A DNA stretch of 64,000 bases from a candidate division WOR-3 bacterium (GTDB taxonomy: Bacteria; Hydrothermota; Tepidihabitantia; Tepidihabitantales; Tepidihabitantaceae): NCBI GenBank assembly GCA_024653355.1, contig JANLFQ010000001.1, positions 186,001-250,000 on the forward strand. Reading direction: 5' to 3'. The notes beneath the pieces were generated by a model. The model was not told the origin of the DNA, did no database searches, and was given only the letters and a program-made list of their open reading frames with translations. Shown here piece by piece: positions 1 through 9,170 of this stretch (positions are counted from its first letter, which is position 1; each line of letters opens with the position of its first letter). The position numbers and the translations under genes are program-made.

Positions 1-261
<261 letters not shown>

Positions 262-280
262 TTAAAGCAAATATGTTTCC

Positions 281-308
281 TTGACACTTGATAAATGCAA
301 TTTATAAT
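281..308 (+). promoter_or_regulatory. Promoter of tRNA-Arg and downstream genes
   Basis: Perfect consensus boxes TTGACA (281-286) and TATAAT (303-308) with a 16-bp spacer. Initiation about 7 bases downstream falls just before the tRNA at 318. No second clear promoter lies before the TPR gene, so the tRNA and mRNA are probably co-transcribed. Confidence 0.85.
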
Positions 309-317
309 GTTTCATTA

Positions 318-391
318 ACCCCTGTAGCTCAGGAGGATAGAGCGGCGGTTTCCTAAACCGCAGGTCGCCCGTTCGAATCGGGCCAGGGGTA
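318..391 (+). tRNA. tRNA-Arg (anticodon CCT)
   Basis: The sequence folds as a full cloverleaf: acceptor ACCCCTG (318-324) with CAGGGGT (384-390), D arm GCTC/GAGC, anticodon stem GCGGT/ACCGC with loop TTCCTAA (anticodon CCT, reading AGG), and T arm GCCCG-TTCGAAT-CGGGC (367-383). The discriminator is A391 and CCA is not encoded. It lies 17 bases before the next coding sequence. Confidence 0.96.
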
Positions 392-408
392 GAAAGGAGA
401 AATTAAGG

Positions 409-1110
409 GTGAGAATAAGACACCGCGTGGGTAAAGAGGAACTTAAAGAGGACAAGTTCCAACAAACGGTTGAAAAAGTTGCCGAGTTCTACTACGCAGA
501 CCCCAAGCGGTTTTGGATCGGGGTTGCACTCGGGTTGCTGGTAATTGTCGGCGTGATTTTGTTACTTCAGAATCGTCCGAAACCGGGGATAAACGCCGAA
601 GCCGAATTGCGGCTAATGGATGCCCTGGGAAATTACTTTCAGGGTAATAATGAGTACGCCGAGCAGGCGCTGAAAGAACTGGCGGCGAAATTTGGCCGTG
701 ATTACGCCGGGGTAAAAGCTCATTACTATCTCGGCAGTCTTTATCTTCGCCAGCAGCCCCCGCGCGTTGCTGAGGCAAAGCGCGAGTTTAATATCTTTTT
801 GAAAAAATCGGGTCGAGACCCGGTTCTAAATCCAGCGGCGTTGATGGGTTTAGCGTTGTGCGAAGAGAAGCAAGGCAACTATCTTAAAGCGGCAACTCTC
901 TACGAAAAAGTTTATCGGCAATTTGCGCAATCACCGCTGGGTTTTGAAGGAATGATGCAGGCTGGTCGATGCTATCGACAAGCAGGGGCGCTGGATAAGG
1001 CGGAAAAGGTGTACAACGAGTTGCTCAAAAAAGAGAAGGGGTCCGGTCCGAAAGTTGAGGAAATAAGAACCGAACTTGCCTTTATTCAGGCTTTGAAAAA
1101 TCGGTTATAA
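409..1110 (+). CDS. Membrane-anchored TPR protein
   Basis: A 233-residue protein with a charged cytoplasmic N-terminus, one transmembrane helix (about residues 36-53) and an external domain of tetratricopeptide repeats (about 65-230). The topology resembles YfgM/YbgF-like periplasmic scaffold proteins, but no specific function can be assigned. The GTG start is preceded by an AAAGGAG ribosome site directly after the tRNA-Arg 3' end, so the message is probably produced from a tRNA-mRNA precursor. guaB follows 13 bases later. Confidence 0.8.
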   Translation: MRIRHRVGKEELKEDKFQQTVEKVAEFYYADPKRFWIGVALGLLVIVGVILLLQNRPKPGINAEAELRLMDALGNYFQGNNEYAEQALKELAAKFGRDYAGVKAHYYLGSLYLRQQPPRVAEAKREFNIFLKKSGRDPVLNPAALMGLALCEEKQGNYLKAATLYEKVYRQFAQSPLGFEGMMQAGRCYRQAGALDKAEKVYNELLKKEKGSGPKVEEIRTELAFIQALKNRL

Positions 1111-1123
1111 TAAATATAGTTAG

Positions 1124-2584
1124 ATGAAAGAGGCTTTGACTTTTGACGATGTTTTACTTGTGCCGCAGCGTTCTTATGTGCTGCCGGCAGAGGTTGATAT
1201 CAGTTCCCGCTTCAGTAAAGGGATAACCTTACATCTACCACTGGTGAGTGCGGCAATGGATACGGTTACTGAAGCGAAAATGGCGATTGCGATGGCGCGG
1301 GCTGGTGGGATAGGAGTTATTCACAAGAATATGACGATTGAACAGCAGGCAGCGGAGGTGGCAAAGGTCAAGCGAGCTGAGAGTTCGATGATTGCCAATC
1401 CGTTTTCTATAACCCCGGAACGAACGGTTGCCGAGGTGCGCGATTTGTTTGCTCGTCACAATATTTCCGGTTTACCAGTTGTTGATGATGAAGGTAGGTT
1501 GATAGGTATCGTCACCCGACGCGACCTACTCTTTGAAGATGACGGAGAAAAACCCGTGCGAACCGTGATGACGAGCGATGGTCTGGTTACGGCACCGGAG
1601 GGAATTGGGTTTAAGCGGGCAAAGGAGATTCTCAAGAAAAACCGCTTGGAAAAGTTGCCGATAGTTGACCGGCAGGGAAGACTAAAAGGTTTGATTACCG
1701 CCAAAGATATCCTTAAAAGGGTTGAGCATCCGTATGCGACCGTGGACAGCAAACAGCGTTTGCGCTGTGCGGCTGCGGTGGGCACCGGTAAAGAAGCCCT
1801 GGAGCGGGCGCGGGCGCTGGTTGCGGCTGAAGTCGATGCGATTGTCATTGACACGGCGCATGGGCATCAAGCACGGGTGCTGGAAACAGCAAAGAAATTG
1901 CGCCGGCTTTTTCCCCAGCTGGAAATCGTTGCCGGCAATGTTGCGACCGCGGAAGGGGCGATTGCTTTGGCGAAATGCGGTGTCTCGGCGGTAAAGGTTG
2001 GTATCGGTCCCGGGTCTATCTGTACAACCCGGGTTGTTGCCGGGGTCGGTGTTCCGCAACTTTCCGCGATTATGGACTGCGCCGCAGCGTTGCGGCGTTA
2101 TCGGATACCGTTAATTGCTGATGGTGGCATAAGATTTTCCGGTGATGTTGCCAAGGCGCTGGCGGCAGGGGCGTCATCGGTGATGATGGGCAATTTACTT
2201 GCCGGAACCGATGAGAGCCCGGGTGAAGATGTTTTACTTGAAGGTCGAAGATATAAAGTTTATCGGGGGATGGGTTCGATTGATGCGATGCGCCGGGGTT
2301 CGGCAGACCGATATTTTCAGGAGAGCGGTGTTGAGCTCGTGCCGCAAGGCATCGTGGGCCGGGTGCCTTACCGTGGTAGTGTGCGCGATGTCCTTTTTCA
2401 ACTGGAAGGTGGGGTACGTGCTTCAATGGGGTTCTGTGGTGCCCGCAACATCACCGAATTTCAAAATCGGGCAAAGTTTGTGCGAATTACCAATGCAGGA
2501 TTGCGCGAAAGTCATCCGCACAGCGTCACAATAATTAAAGAGGCACCTAACTATGAGGTGCCTCAAGAAGACCAATTAGAATAA
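1124..2584 (+). CDS. guaB: Inosine-5'-monophosphate dehydrogenase
   Basis: IMP dehydrogenase oxidises IMP to XMP with NAD+, the committed step of GMP synthesis. At 486 residues it has the usual length and layout: a TIM-barrel start, two CBS domains (about 93-205), the catalytic loop [11 protein letters not shown] with Cys300, and the flap segment YRGMGS. It follows the TPR gene by 13 bases with no obvious ribosome site. The last codons carry a 9-bp hairpin (2540-2564) that probably serves the convergent malic enzyme transcript. Confidence 0.96.
   Translation: MKEALTFDDVLLVPQRSYVLPAEVDISSRFSKGITLHLPLVSAAMDTVTEAKMAIAMARAGGIGVIHKNMTIEQQAAEVAKVKRAESSMIANPFSITPERTVAEVRDLFARHNISGLPVVDDEGRLIGIVTRRDLLFEDDGEKPVRTVMTSDGLVTAPEGIGFKRAKEILKKNRLEKLPIVDRQGRLKGLITAKDILKRVEHPYATVDSKQRLRCAAAVGTGKEALERARALVAAEVDAIVIDTAHGHQARVLETAKKLRRLFPQLEIVAGNVATAEGAIALAKCGVSAVKVGIGPGSICTTRVVAGVGVPQLSAIMDCAAALRRYRIPLIADGGIRFSGDVAKALAAGASSVMMGNLLAGTDESPGEDVLLEGRRYKVYRGMGSIDAMRRGSADRYFQESGVELVPQGIVGRVPYRGSVRDVLFQLEGGVRASMGFCGARNITEFQNRAKFVRITNAGLRESHPHSVTIIKEAPNYEVPQEDQLE
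2540..2564 (-). terminator. Hairpin inside the guaB 3' end, probable terminator for malic enzyme
   Basis: GAGGCACCT (2540-2548) and AGGTGCCTC (2556-2564) form a perfect 9-bp stem with a 7-base loop. Read on the minus strand, just past the malic enzyme stop, it is followed by an A/T-rich CTTTAATTATT tail. On the plus strand it is coding sequence for the guaB C-terminus with no U-tract. Confidence 0.5.
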
Positions 2585-2605
2585 ACTTCCGGACAGTCTA
2601 TCAAG

Positions 2606-3955
2606 TTAAGCCGGTGCGGGCAGGATAAACCCTTCTTTCATCAGCCACTGGGTCATTTCACGCGCCTGTTTGATTTTTTCGGTGGCGGTCTTTAGCAACT
2701 GTTCGCGCGTCATCGTAATCCGGGCAACACCCTGCTCAATCGCCTTCATTCCGACCGCAACCGCTTCTCGCGGAAATACCTCCCAGTCGTCCATTGTAGG
2801 AATCAGGTAGTCTTCGCGTAATCCCCGGTCTTCAGCGACTCGGGCAAGTTCCAGTGCTGCGGCGATACACATTTCATCGGTGATGGTGCGGGCGTTTACA
2901 TCAAGGGCACCGCGGAAGATGCCCGGAAAACCGAGCGAGTTGTTAACCTGGTTGGGGAAGTCGCTGCGGCCGGTGGCAACGACCCGGGCACCGGCTTCAA
3001 TCGCCTCCCAGGGCCAGATTTCGGGAATGGGGTTGGCGCAGACGAAGACGATTGGGTCTTTAGCCATCGCTTTAATCCATTCTGGTTTAACAACGCCGGG
3101 ACCTGGTGTTGAAAGGGCGATGAGGACATCGGCGCCTTTCATCGCATCGGCAATTGTGCCCCGAACATTTTCATCGTTGGAAATCTGACACATATGCCAT
3201 TTTTCCTTGAACTGCTCCTGAAGTTCGGTGCGCCCTTTGTGGAGAGTGCCTTTGGAGTCACACATTATGATGTTACCCGGTGTGACACCACCTTTGATGA
3301 TAACCCGGGCGATCGCGATGTTCGAGGCGCCGGCGCCCAGCATTGCGACCTTTACCTTTTTGATGTCCTTGCCAACGATTTTCAGGGCGTTGACCAGACC
3401 GGCATATGTAACGGCAGCGGTGCCCTGCTGGTCATCATGCCAGACCGGGACATCTAACTCGGCACGCAGCGTATCGAGTATCCGGAAGCATTTGGGCTGG
3501 GCGATGTCTTCGAGGTTAAAACCGCCGAAGGATGGTTCAAGCAGTTTAGCGGTGCGGATGAATTCGTCCGGGTCTTTGGTGCGGAGCGCAATCGGGACGG
3601 CGTCGACCCCGCCCAGGTATTTGAACAGTAGCGCCTTGCCTTCCATCACCGGCATTGACGCCTCAGGGCCGATGTCACCCAGCCCCAGAACTCTGGTGCC
3701 GTCGGTCAGGACGCAGATGGTGTTTGCCCGGTTGGTGTGGATGAACGATTGGTTTACATCTTGCTGGATGGCTTTGCAGGGTGCTGCGACACCCGGCGTA
3801 TACCAGATGGCGAAGTCGTTAAAATCCCGGACACAGCACTTGGGCACAATCTGGATTTTGCCGCGATAGAAGGGATGTAACTTCATCGCGTCTTCCGCCG
3901 GCTTTTTGGCTTTGGCGATTAGATTTTCGATTTCAACCGGCGACAGTTTTTTCAT
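2606..3955 (-). CDS. NAD(P)-dependent malic enzyme
   Basis: Oxidatively decarboxylates malate to pyruvate and CO2. The 449 residues match short prokaryotic malic enzymes: N-terminal motif WYTPGVAAPC with the probable catalytic Tyr52, LTDGTRVLGLGDIG (83-96), EGKALLFK with the probable catalytic Lys107, WHDDQQGTAA, and a Rossmann segment GAGASNIA. There is no phosphotransacetylase extension. The start has an AAAGGAG site. It is the last gene of a minus-strand run after acs and an MFS carrier, which suggests conversion between C4 acids, pyruvate and acetyl-CoA. Confidence 0.93.
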   Translation of the reverse strand: MKKLSPVEIENLIAKAKKPAEDAMKLHPFYRGKIQIVPKCCVRDFNDFAIWYTPGVAAPCKAIQQDVNQSFIHTNRANTICVLTDGTRVLGLGDIGPEASMPVMEGKALLFKYLGGVDAVPIALRTKDPDEFIRTAKLLEPSFGGFNLEDIAQPKCFRILDTLRAELDVPVWHDDQQGTAAVTYAGLVNALKIVGKDIKKVKVAMLGAGASNIAIARVIIKGGVTPGNIIMCDSKGTLHKGRTELQEQFKEKWHMCQISNDENVRGTIADAMKGADVLIALSTPGPGVVKPEWIKAMAKDPIVFVCANPIPEIWPWEAIEAGARVVATGRSDFPNQVNNSLGFPGIFRGALDVNARTITDEMCIAAALELARVAEDRGLREDYLIPTMDDWEVFPREAVAVGMKAIEQGVARITMTREQLLKTATEKIKQAREMTQWLMKEGFILPAPA

Positions 3956-3973
3956 TTTACAACTCCTTTCAGG

Positions 3974-5203
3974 TTAAGTGGTTTGTTTTGACCGCGGGCT
4001 CGGCGCTTTTAATAACAGAAAAACGACGATGGCGGCAAGCAGGCAGAGCAGGGCGGTGACGATGAACGCCGCATTGTAGTTGCCGGTAATCTCTTTCATC
4101 CGCGGGGCAAAGATATTGGAAAGTAAACCACCGACACCGTAAGCGGTGAAAACCAAACCATAGTTGATTCCAGAATTTTTTGTTCCGTAGTAATCGGCGG
4201 TGACCGCCGGGTAAATTGCGAGGTAGCCGCCGAAACTGGAACCGACCAGAGCAATCCCGAGCCAGAAAATTGCCGGTAGCGCGGGAATTAAGAAGTAGCC
4301 GAGTATCGCCACGGTATTGATGAGAAACATCAAAGATAGGGCACGGGTTCGGCCGATGCTGTCGGATACTCTTCCCCAGAAGATTCTGCCGAGGGTATTA
4401 AAAATGGCAAGCACACTGACACCGATAGCAGCGGTCTCTTTGCTAAAACGAGCCAACTCCTGCGCGATCGGCGATGTTTGACCGATAATCATCAATCCCG
4501 CAGCACACCCGGCAAAATAGGTCATCCAGATAAACCAGAACTGGGCCGTCTTTATCATTTGACCGGCTGAGAAGTCGCTGGTTTGCGGAGTTCGGGTTGT
4601 GGCCTGAGGATTCCAGCCCGCTGGACGATAACCAAGAGGCGGGTTTCTTAAAATCAGGGCACCGATAATGATTAAAACAAAATAGGCGATGCCGAGATAG
4701 CGAAAGGTTAGAAATGGACCGATGCGGTCAATCAATGCCCGGGCAAGTGGTCCGACAATCAGGGCTCCGGCACCAAAACCGGCGACTGCCAGACCGGTTA
4801 TCAACCCTCTTTTGTCCGGAAACCATTTGACCCCGGCAGAAATGGGACAGACATAGGCAAAACCGATACCGATACCGGAAACGACACCGTAGGCAACGAT
4901 GAGCATTACGATGTTCTGGGCAAAACTTGCAAGAATCATACCGGCGGCGAGCAAAATACCGCCAATAATAGCGACAACTCGGGGACCAAATTTGTCCTGA
5001 AGGCGGCCACCGATAACCGTTGCCAGAGCAAAGAAGATGAGGACAAACGAAAATGGAAGGGAAGCCTGGGTCGCGGTGATATTCAAACTGGTTTCAAGCG
5101 GTTTACGAAACACACTCCAGGCATAGATGGCACCGAGGCAGAGTTGAATCAGGATTGCGCCGACGACTATCAACCAGCGATTGAAAGTTTTACCTTCACT
5201 CAC
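3974..5203 (-). CDS. MFS transporter, oxalate/formate antiporter (OFA)-like
   Basis: A 409-residue integral membrane protein with about 12 hydrophobic segments and the major-facilitator loop motif GGRLQDKFGPR after helix 2. The sequence style (LCLGAIYAWSVFRKPLE near the N-terminus, YGVVSGIGIGFAYVCPIS in the middle) is typical of the OFA/monocarboxylate branch. Placement between acs and malic enzyme supports a small carboxylate substrate such as acetate, pyruvate or another monocarboxylate, though the substrate is inferred. The GTG start is preceded by AAAGGAGGT. Confidence 0.85.
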   Translation of the reverse strand: MSEGKTFNRWLIVVGAILIQLCLGAIYAWSVFRKPLETSLNITATQASLPFSFVLIFFALATVIGGRLQDKFGPRVVAIIGGILLAAGMILASFAQNIVMLIVAYGVVSGIGIGFAYVCPISAGVKWFPDKRGLITGLAVAGFGAGALIVGPLARALIDRIGPFLTFRYLGIAYFVLIIIGALILRNPPLGYRPAGWNPQATTRTPQTSDFSAGQMIKTAQFWFIWMTYFAGCAAGLMIIGQTSPIAQELARFSKETAAIGVSVLAIFNTLGRIFWGRVSDSIGRTRALSLMFLINTVAILGYFLIPALPAIFWLGIALVGSSFGGYLAIYPAVTADYYGTKNSGINYGLVFTAYGVGGLLSNIFAPRMKEITGNYNAAFIVTALLCLLAAIVVFLLLKAPSPRSKQTT

Positions 5204-5236
5204 AAACGACCTCCTTTTGAATTTTGCGGGAATTGG

Positions 5237-5268
5237 ACCGGGGCGTCCATAATTCTGGACGCCCCGGT
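5237..5268. terminator. 13-bp perfect hairpin between acs and the MFS gene
   Basis: ACCGGGGCGTCCA (5237-5249) and its exact reverse complement (5256-5268) enclose a 6-base loop. It lies in the 72-base gap between the acs stop and the MFS start, both minus strand. No U-run follows on either strand, so it may be a partial terminator or an mRNA-stabilising element that lowers expression of the transporter relative to acs. Confidence 0.55.
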
Positions 5269-5275
5269 TTCGGTG

Positions 5276-7177
5276 TTACTCATCTAAAGTTGAGATGTCG
5301 CCGATTGGCTTACCCAGCGCTTCGGCTTTAAGCAGGCGACGCATTATCTTACCCGAGCGGGTCTTGGGCAGTTTGTCCCGGAACTCAATGGATTCCGGTC
5401 GGGCAATGGGTCCGATTTCCTGAGCAACCCATTTTTTCAGTTCTTCGACAAGGGCATCGCTGGGCTGGAACCCGACTTTCAGGGTTACATAAGCCTTTGG
5501 CACATCGCCTTTGATTTCGTCCGGGATACCGATGACAGCCGCTTCGGCGACCGCAGGATGGGCAACGAGTGCCGACTCAATTTCGGCGGTGCCGAGTCGG
5601 TGTCCGGCAACATTGAGCACCTCATCGGCGCGGCCCCGGAACCAGAAGTAACCATCTTCATCCCTGGTGCAGGAGTCACCGGTAAGGTATTTGCCCGTGA
5701 ATCGGGACCAGTAGGATTGAACATAACGGTCCGGGTCTTTGTACAGGGTGCGAAGCATTGAGGGCCAGGGCCGAAGGATAACCGCGAAGCCATTTTCGTT
5801 GGGTTTAACCGGATTACCATTCTGATCGACAACATCGGCAGAGAATCCGGGCAGCGGTTTTGTTGCTGAGCCGGGTTTTAACGGGGTAATGGGCAAGGGA
5901 GAGATTACGAATGAACCGGTTTCGGTTTGCCACCAGGTGTCCATAATCTGCAGTTTATCGCCGCCGATGTTTTTGCGGTACCAGCGCCACGCCTCGGGGT
6001 TGATCGGTTCGCCGACCGAACCGAGAAGCCGCAAGGAGGAAAGGTTGTGCTTAGCCGGATACTCTTCACCAAAGCGCATAAACATTCTGATGGCGGTCGG
6101 TGATGTGTAAAGAATCGTTACCTTTTCCTTTTCGATGATTGACCACCAGCGGTCTGGTGCCGGATAGTCAGGCGCGCCCTCATAGAGGATAGAGGTGGCA
6201 CCTAACATCAACGGTGCATAGACGATGTAAGAATGGCCTGTGACCCAGCCGATGTCAGCGGCACACCAGTAGATGTCATCGGGTTTAATGTCAAATACAA
6301 ATTTCAATGTCGTGTAGGTGCCAACCGCATAGCCGCCATGGACATGAACCACACCTTTGGGTTTGCCGGTCGTGCCTGAAGTGTACAGGATATAAAGCAT
6401 ATCCTCGGCATCGAGCGGCTCAGTTGGGCACTCTTCGGATTCGTTTGCGGTGATTTCGTGCCACCAGAGGTCGCGGCCCGGTTTCATATCCACCGGATTA
6501 CCGGCGCGCCTAAATACGATGCAGTGTTCAATGGAGGGCGATTCGGCGAGTGCCGGGTCAGCGTTTGCTTTCAGGGTAACGAGTTTCCCCCGGCGATAAG
6601 CACCGTCGGCGGTTATCAAAACCTTTGCCTCGGCATCTTGAATCCGGTCACGGAGCGAAGCGGAGGAAAAGCCCGAGAAAACTACCGAATGAATCGCGCC
6701 GATTTTGGCACAGGCAAGCATCGCTACCGGTAACTGGGGAATCATCGGCATAAATATTGTTACCCGGTCACCCTTTTTCACACCAAGACGCTTGAGGGCG
6801 TTTGCCAGTTTGTTGACCTCTTTATAAAGTTGGGCATAGGTCCATTTTTCCACTTCGCCTGGTTCCGAGTGGTAGATGTAGGCGATTTTGTCTTTGACTC
6901 CGGTCTTCATATGCCGGTCAACACAGTTGCTGGCGATGTTGAATTTGCCACCGATAAACCATTTGTAGAAAGGAGCCTGGGACTCATCAAGAACCTTTTC
7001 CCAGGGCTTAAACCATTCCAGTTCCTTTGCCATTTCACCCCAGTACCATTCAAGGTCGCGCGCCCGCGCCAAGAGTTCGTCCAGCGTCTTGATGCCGTGC
7101 TTCTTCATAAACGCCATCACATTGGAGTTTTCCACCAACTCCTTTGGTGGCTCGTAAAAGTTTGCTTCAGCAGCCAT
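5276..7177 (-). CDS. acs: Acetyl-CoA synthetase (AMP-forming)
   Basis: Activates acetate to acetyl-CoA through acetyl-AMP. The 633-residue protein has the full ANL layout: N-terminal Acs domain, the ATP motif [11 protein letters not shown] (265-275), DTWWQTETG in the active site, [20 protein letters not shown] at the hinge, and the C-terminal [14 protein letters not shown] with Lys610, the lysine that is reversibly acetylated in the family. A ribosome site (AAAGGAGG) precedes the ATG and a strong promoter lies about 50 bases upstream. It is the first gene of acs-MFS-malic enzyme. Confidence 0.96.
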   Translation of the reverse strand: MAAEANFYEPPKELVENSNVMAFMKKHGIKTLDELLARARDLEWYWGEMAKELEWFKPWEKVLDESQAPFYKWFIGGKFNIASNCVDRHMKTGVKDKIAYIYHSEPGEVEKWTYAQLYKEVNKLANALKRLGVKKGDRVTIFMPMIPQLPVAMLACAKIGAIHSVVFSGFSSASLRDRIQDAEAKVLITADGAYRRGKLVTLKANADPALAESPSIEHCIVFRRAGNPVDMKPGRDLWWHEITANESEECPTEPLDAEDMLYILYTSGTTGKPKGVVHVHGGYAVGTYTTLKFVFDIKPDDIYWCAADIGWVTGHSYIVYAPLMLGATSILYEGAPDYPAPDRWWSIIEKEKVTILYTSPTAIRMFMRFGEEYPAKHNLSSLRLLGSVGEPINPEAWRWYRKNIGGDKLQIMDTWWQTETGSFVISPLPITPLKPGSATKPLPGFSADVVDQNGNPVKPNENGFAVILRPWPSMLRTLYKDPDRYVQSYWSRFTGKYLTGDSCTRDEDGYFWFRGRADEVLNVAGHRLGTAEIESALVAHPAVAEAAVIGIPDEIKGDVPKAYVTLKVGFQPSDALVEELKKWVAQEIGPIARPESIEFRDKLPKTRSGKIMRRLLKAEALGKPIGDISTLDE

Positions 7178-7227
7178 TTATCCTCCTTTGATTTTTTTAA
7201 TTAAATTCTTCTTATAAAAGGTTTTGT

Positions 7228-7256
7228 AGTATAGGGTGGAATTAATTCAGTGTCAA
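7228..7256 (-). promoter_or_regulatory. Promoter of acs
   Basis: On the minus strand TTGACA (7251-7256) and TATACT (7228-7233) are separated by exactly 17 bp. The predicted leader is about 45 bases and includes the GGAGG site, unlike the leaderless promoters elsewhere in the window. Confidence 0.85.
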
Positions 7257-7260
7257 GCGA

Positions 7261-7712
7261 AGAGTCTGAGTAATTAAGGCGTTATTATTAGGGCGCGGCA
7301 GTTGAAGAAAACCGGTACCGGCGGGCGAATTGTGTCAGAGAAAATTCCGGAGAGAGAAACAAATAAAGGGCTTTTATCTATCTTACAAGGCAGTTTGATG
7401 AACAGAGCAGGTTTGCTGTGCCGGTAGTTATCGCACAGTATGTCAAAAGGTTATCTGCATGATAAGGTGTCGGTTATTTTAACCCGTTATGAATCAACAA
7501 ATTAGCAGGACAGGTTGCGGTTAATGTTAAACCTAATGCTACTTCTGATAGGGTCCTGATAGGGGCTTGGTGAGTTGCTGTTAGAGCTGGTCTGTATTTG
7601 AGTCGGGGAACGGCTCAGGGAGCGGTTCTGGGAGTGGTTTTCTGGGTGATTCGTGGTGTGAATTGGTAAGCGGGTTAACGACTGATGTTGACCAGACGGT
7701 AGTGAGAATATA
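7261..7712. other. Gene-free interval between divergent acs and fmdB-like genes
   Basis: About 450 bases between two promoters. No reading frame with a plausible start and ribosome site was found on either strand, and no tRNA or recognisable riboswitch. The plus strand near 7610-7650 is rich in short G/T repeats (GGGAACGGCT, GGGAGCGGTT, GGGAGTGGTT), which could be decayed sequence or an unrecognised RNA. Confidence 0.4.
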
Positions 7713-7741
7713 TTGACAGAGCGACCGCTTTTGGATAATAG
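7713..7741 (+). promoter_or_regulatory. Promoter of the fmdB-like gene
   Basis: TTGACA (7713-7718) followed 17 bp later by TAATAG (7736-7741); an overlapping GATAAT at 7734-7739 is an alternative -10. Either gives a leader of about 28 bases that contains AAGGAGG. Confidence 0.6.
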
Positions 7742-7776
7742 AATTATATACGCAATAACAGATAAGGAGGCGCTAT

Positions 7777-8079
7777 ATGCCGGTATATGAGTACAGTTGT
7801 GATGATTGCGGTCATAAGTTTGACATTGTCGCCACTCTGGCAGAGAAGGAGGCAGGTCTGAAACCGGTTTGCCCGAATTGTGGTGGGAGAAGGGTGCACC
7901 AGATTTTTGGCCGGTTTACGGTTGTTGGGGGGTCAAAGAGCGAAGTGGATTTTGATGCGGGTATCGGGGATGAGGATTTAGAGGATAGTGAAGATTTGGG
8001 CGCGGGTTTGAGCGACCTTGATGAGGAACTGGGTGATGAAGGTGATATCGGGGAAAGTGATGAGTTTGATATTGATTGA
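7777..8079 (+). CDS. FmdB-family zinc-ribbon protein with acidic tail
   Basis: A 100-residue protein whose first 45 residues are an FmdB-type zinc ribbon: PVYEYSCDDCGHKF with Cys8/Cys11, then Cys32/Cys35 in CPNCGG. The C-terminal half (about 62-100) is almost entirely Asp, Glu, Gly, Ser and Leu, a highly acidic low-complexity tail. The family was named for putative regulators but its molecular role is unsettled. A strong AAGGAGG site precedes the ATG. The cvpA-like gene follows 18 bases later in what looks like one transcript. Confidence 0.85.
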   Translation: MPVYEYSCDDCGHKFDIVATLAEKEAGLKPVCPNCGGRRVHQIFGRFTVVGGSKSEVDFDAGIGDEDLEDSEDLGAGLSDLDEELGDEGDIGESDEFDID

Positions 8080-8097
8080 TTTTTAAAAGGAGGAGAG

Positions 8098-8604
8098 ATG
8101 TTCTGGTATGACTGGATGGCGTTAGGGGTTGTTTTAGGAGTGGCGATAATCCAGACGGTAAGGACGAGTAAAGCCGGGGGGATGGGGTTGACGTTGTTTG
8201 AGTTCGGTGGTTTGGTTGTTGCGGCGGTTGGGGCGGTCAATCTTTCGGGTTCGCTTGCTGAGTTGATAGGGGTCCAGCGGCTGGTGATGATGGTGATTCT
8301 TTTTGTTGTGTTTGCGGTTATCGGTTTTATTGTTGCCCGGTGGCTTTTTGGTTTGACGGGCTGGAGTTTTGAGTCGTTAGACGGTTTCTTTGGATTTGTC
8401 TGGGGTTTTGGTGCCGGGGTGGTCATCGCCCATATGATACTCCGATTGATTATTGAGTCCCAGGGTCCTAATGGCGCGGTGGCGGAAAATCTTGTCAATG
8501 CGCCGATTACCCGGGAGGTGTTTTATTTCAAAACCTGGAATGCGCTGATGAATCTGCTCTTTAAGGCAAAACTGGGGCCGGATTTCAATCCGGATGTCAA
8601 TTGA
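8098..8604 (+). CDS. CvpA-like integral membrane protein
   Basis: A 168-residue protein with four hydrophobic segments, starting FWYDWMALGVVLGV, with the Asp/Gly-rich first helix and the FGFVWGFGAGVVIAHMI segment typical of CvpA (colicin V production) family proteins. The family is linked to envelope homeostasis and its function is poorly defined. AGGAGGAG lies just before the ATG. An inverted repeat right after the stop (8609-8636) could end this transcript and overlaps the next promoter. Confidence 0.65.
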   Translation: MFWYDWMALGVVLGVAIIQTVRTSKAGGMGLTLFEFGGLVVAAVGAVNLSGSLAELIGVQRLVMMVILFVVFAVIGFIVARWLFGLTGWSFESLDGFFGFVWGFGAGVVIAHMILRLIIESQGPNGAVAENLVNAPITREVFYFKTWNALMNLLFKAKLGPDFNPDVN

Positions 8605-8625
8605 GAGTTTTTCGTCAATTCAGGG

Positions 8626-8654
8626 TTGACGGAAAATTGCACTTTTCATAGAAT
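8626..8654 (+). promoter_or_regulatory. Leaderless promoter of cobO, overlapped by an inverted repeat
   Basis: TTGACG (8626-8631), 17-bp spacer, TAGAAT (8649-8654), then 6 bases to the cobO GTG at 8661. The -35 lies in the right arm of an inverted repeat (CGTCAA 8613-8618 with TTGACG 8626-8631, extended by TTTT/AAAA around one bulged G), which could be a terminator for cvpA or an operator. Confidence 0.75.
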
Positions 8655-8660
8655 CAGGAT

Positions 8661-9170
8661 GTGATTGAAATCTACACCGGCGATGGCAAAGGGAAAACGA
8701 CCGCAGCATTAGGACTTGCGCTGCGCGCCGCCGGTCATAACTGGCGGGTGTTAATTGTCCAGTTTATGAAGGGTGACCCGGAATATGGCGAAGTCAAGGC
8801 GGTAAGGTTTGTTCCCGGGATTGAATTGCATCAGTTCGGATTGAAGACCTTTGTTAAAAGGGGCAGTCCTGATGAGGAGGATGTCCGGTTGGCAAACAAA
8901 GGGCTAAAGTTTGCGCAAGCGGCGATAAAAGGGGGCGGGTATCAGATGGTGATTCTGGATGAGGTCAATGTGGCAATAGATTATGGGTTACTTTCCCTAA
9001 GCGAGGTGTTACAGTTGGTCAAGGAGTGCCCCAAGGATGTGGAACTGGTTTTGACCGGCAGGAATGCCCCGCCGGAGTTAATTGCGGCGGCGGATTTGGT
9101 AAGTGAGGTGCGCGAGATTAAGCACCCGTTTCAAAAGGGGGTCGTGAATCGTGTCGGAATCGACCATTGA
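8661..9170 (+). CDS. cobO: Cob(I)alamin / corrinoid adenosyltransferase
   Basis: Transfers the 5'-deoxyadenosyl group of ATP to reduced corrinoid, making adenosylcobalamin. The 169-residue protein is a CobA/CobO/BtuR type: P-loop GDGKGKTT (7-14), VQFMKG near 33-38, LDEVNVAIDYGLLS, and VLTGRNAP. The GTG start lies 6 bases after the -10 with no ribosome site, so the mRNA is predicted leaderless. It overlaps meaB by 20 bases and heads the methylmalonyl-CoA mutase operon, so it probably supplies that enzyme's cofactor. Confidence 0.93.
   Translation: MIEIYTGDGKGKTTAALGLALRAAGHNWRVLIVQFMKGDPEYGEVKAVRFVPGIELHQFGLKTFVKRGSPDEEDVRLANKGLKFAQAAIKGGGYQMVILDEVNVAIDYGLLSLSEVLQLVKECPKDVELVLTGRNAPPELIAAADLVSEVREIKHPFQKGVVNRVGIDH

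Noticed and set aside
443-778. Long minus-strand frame opposite the TPR gene
   Set aside because: Shadow of the TPR gene; composition is unlike a real protein and no start signals are present.
7600-7660. Short G/T-rich repeats resembling a minisatellite or structured RNA
   Set aside because: Units are only about 10 bases, imperfect and not extended; no consistent fold could be drawn by eye.
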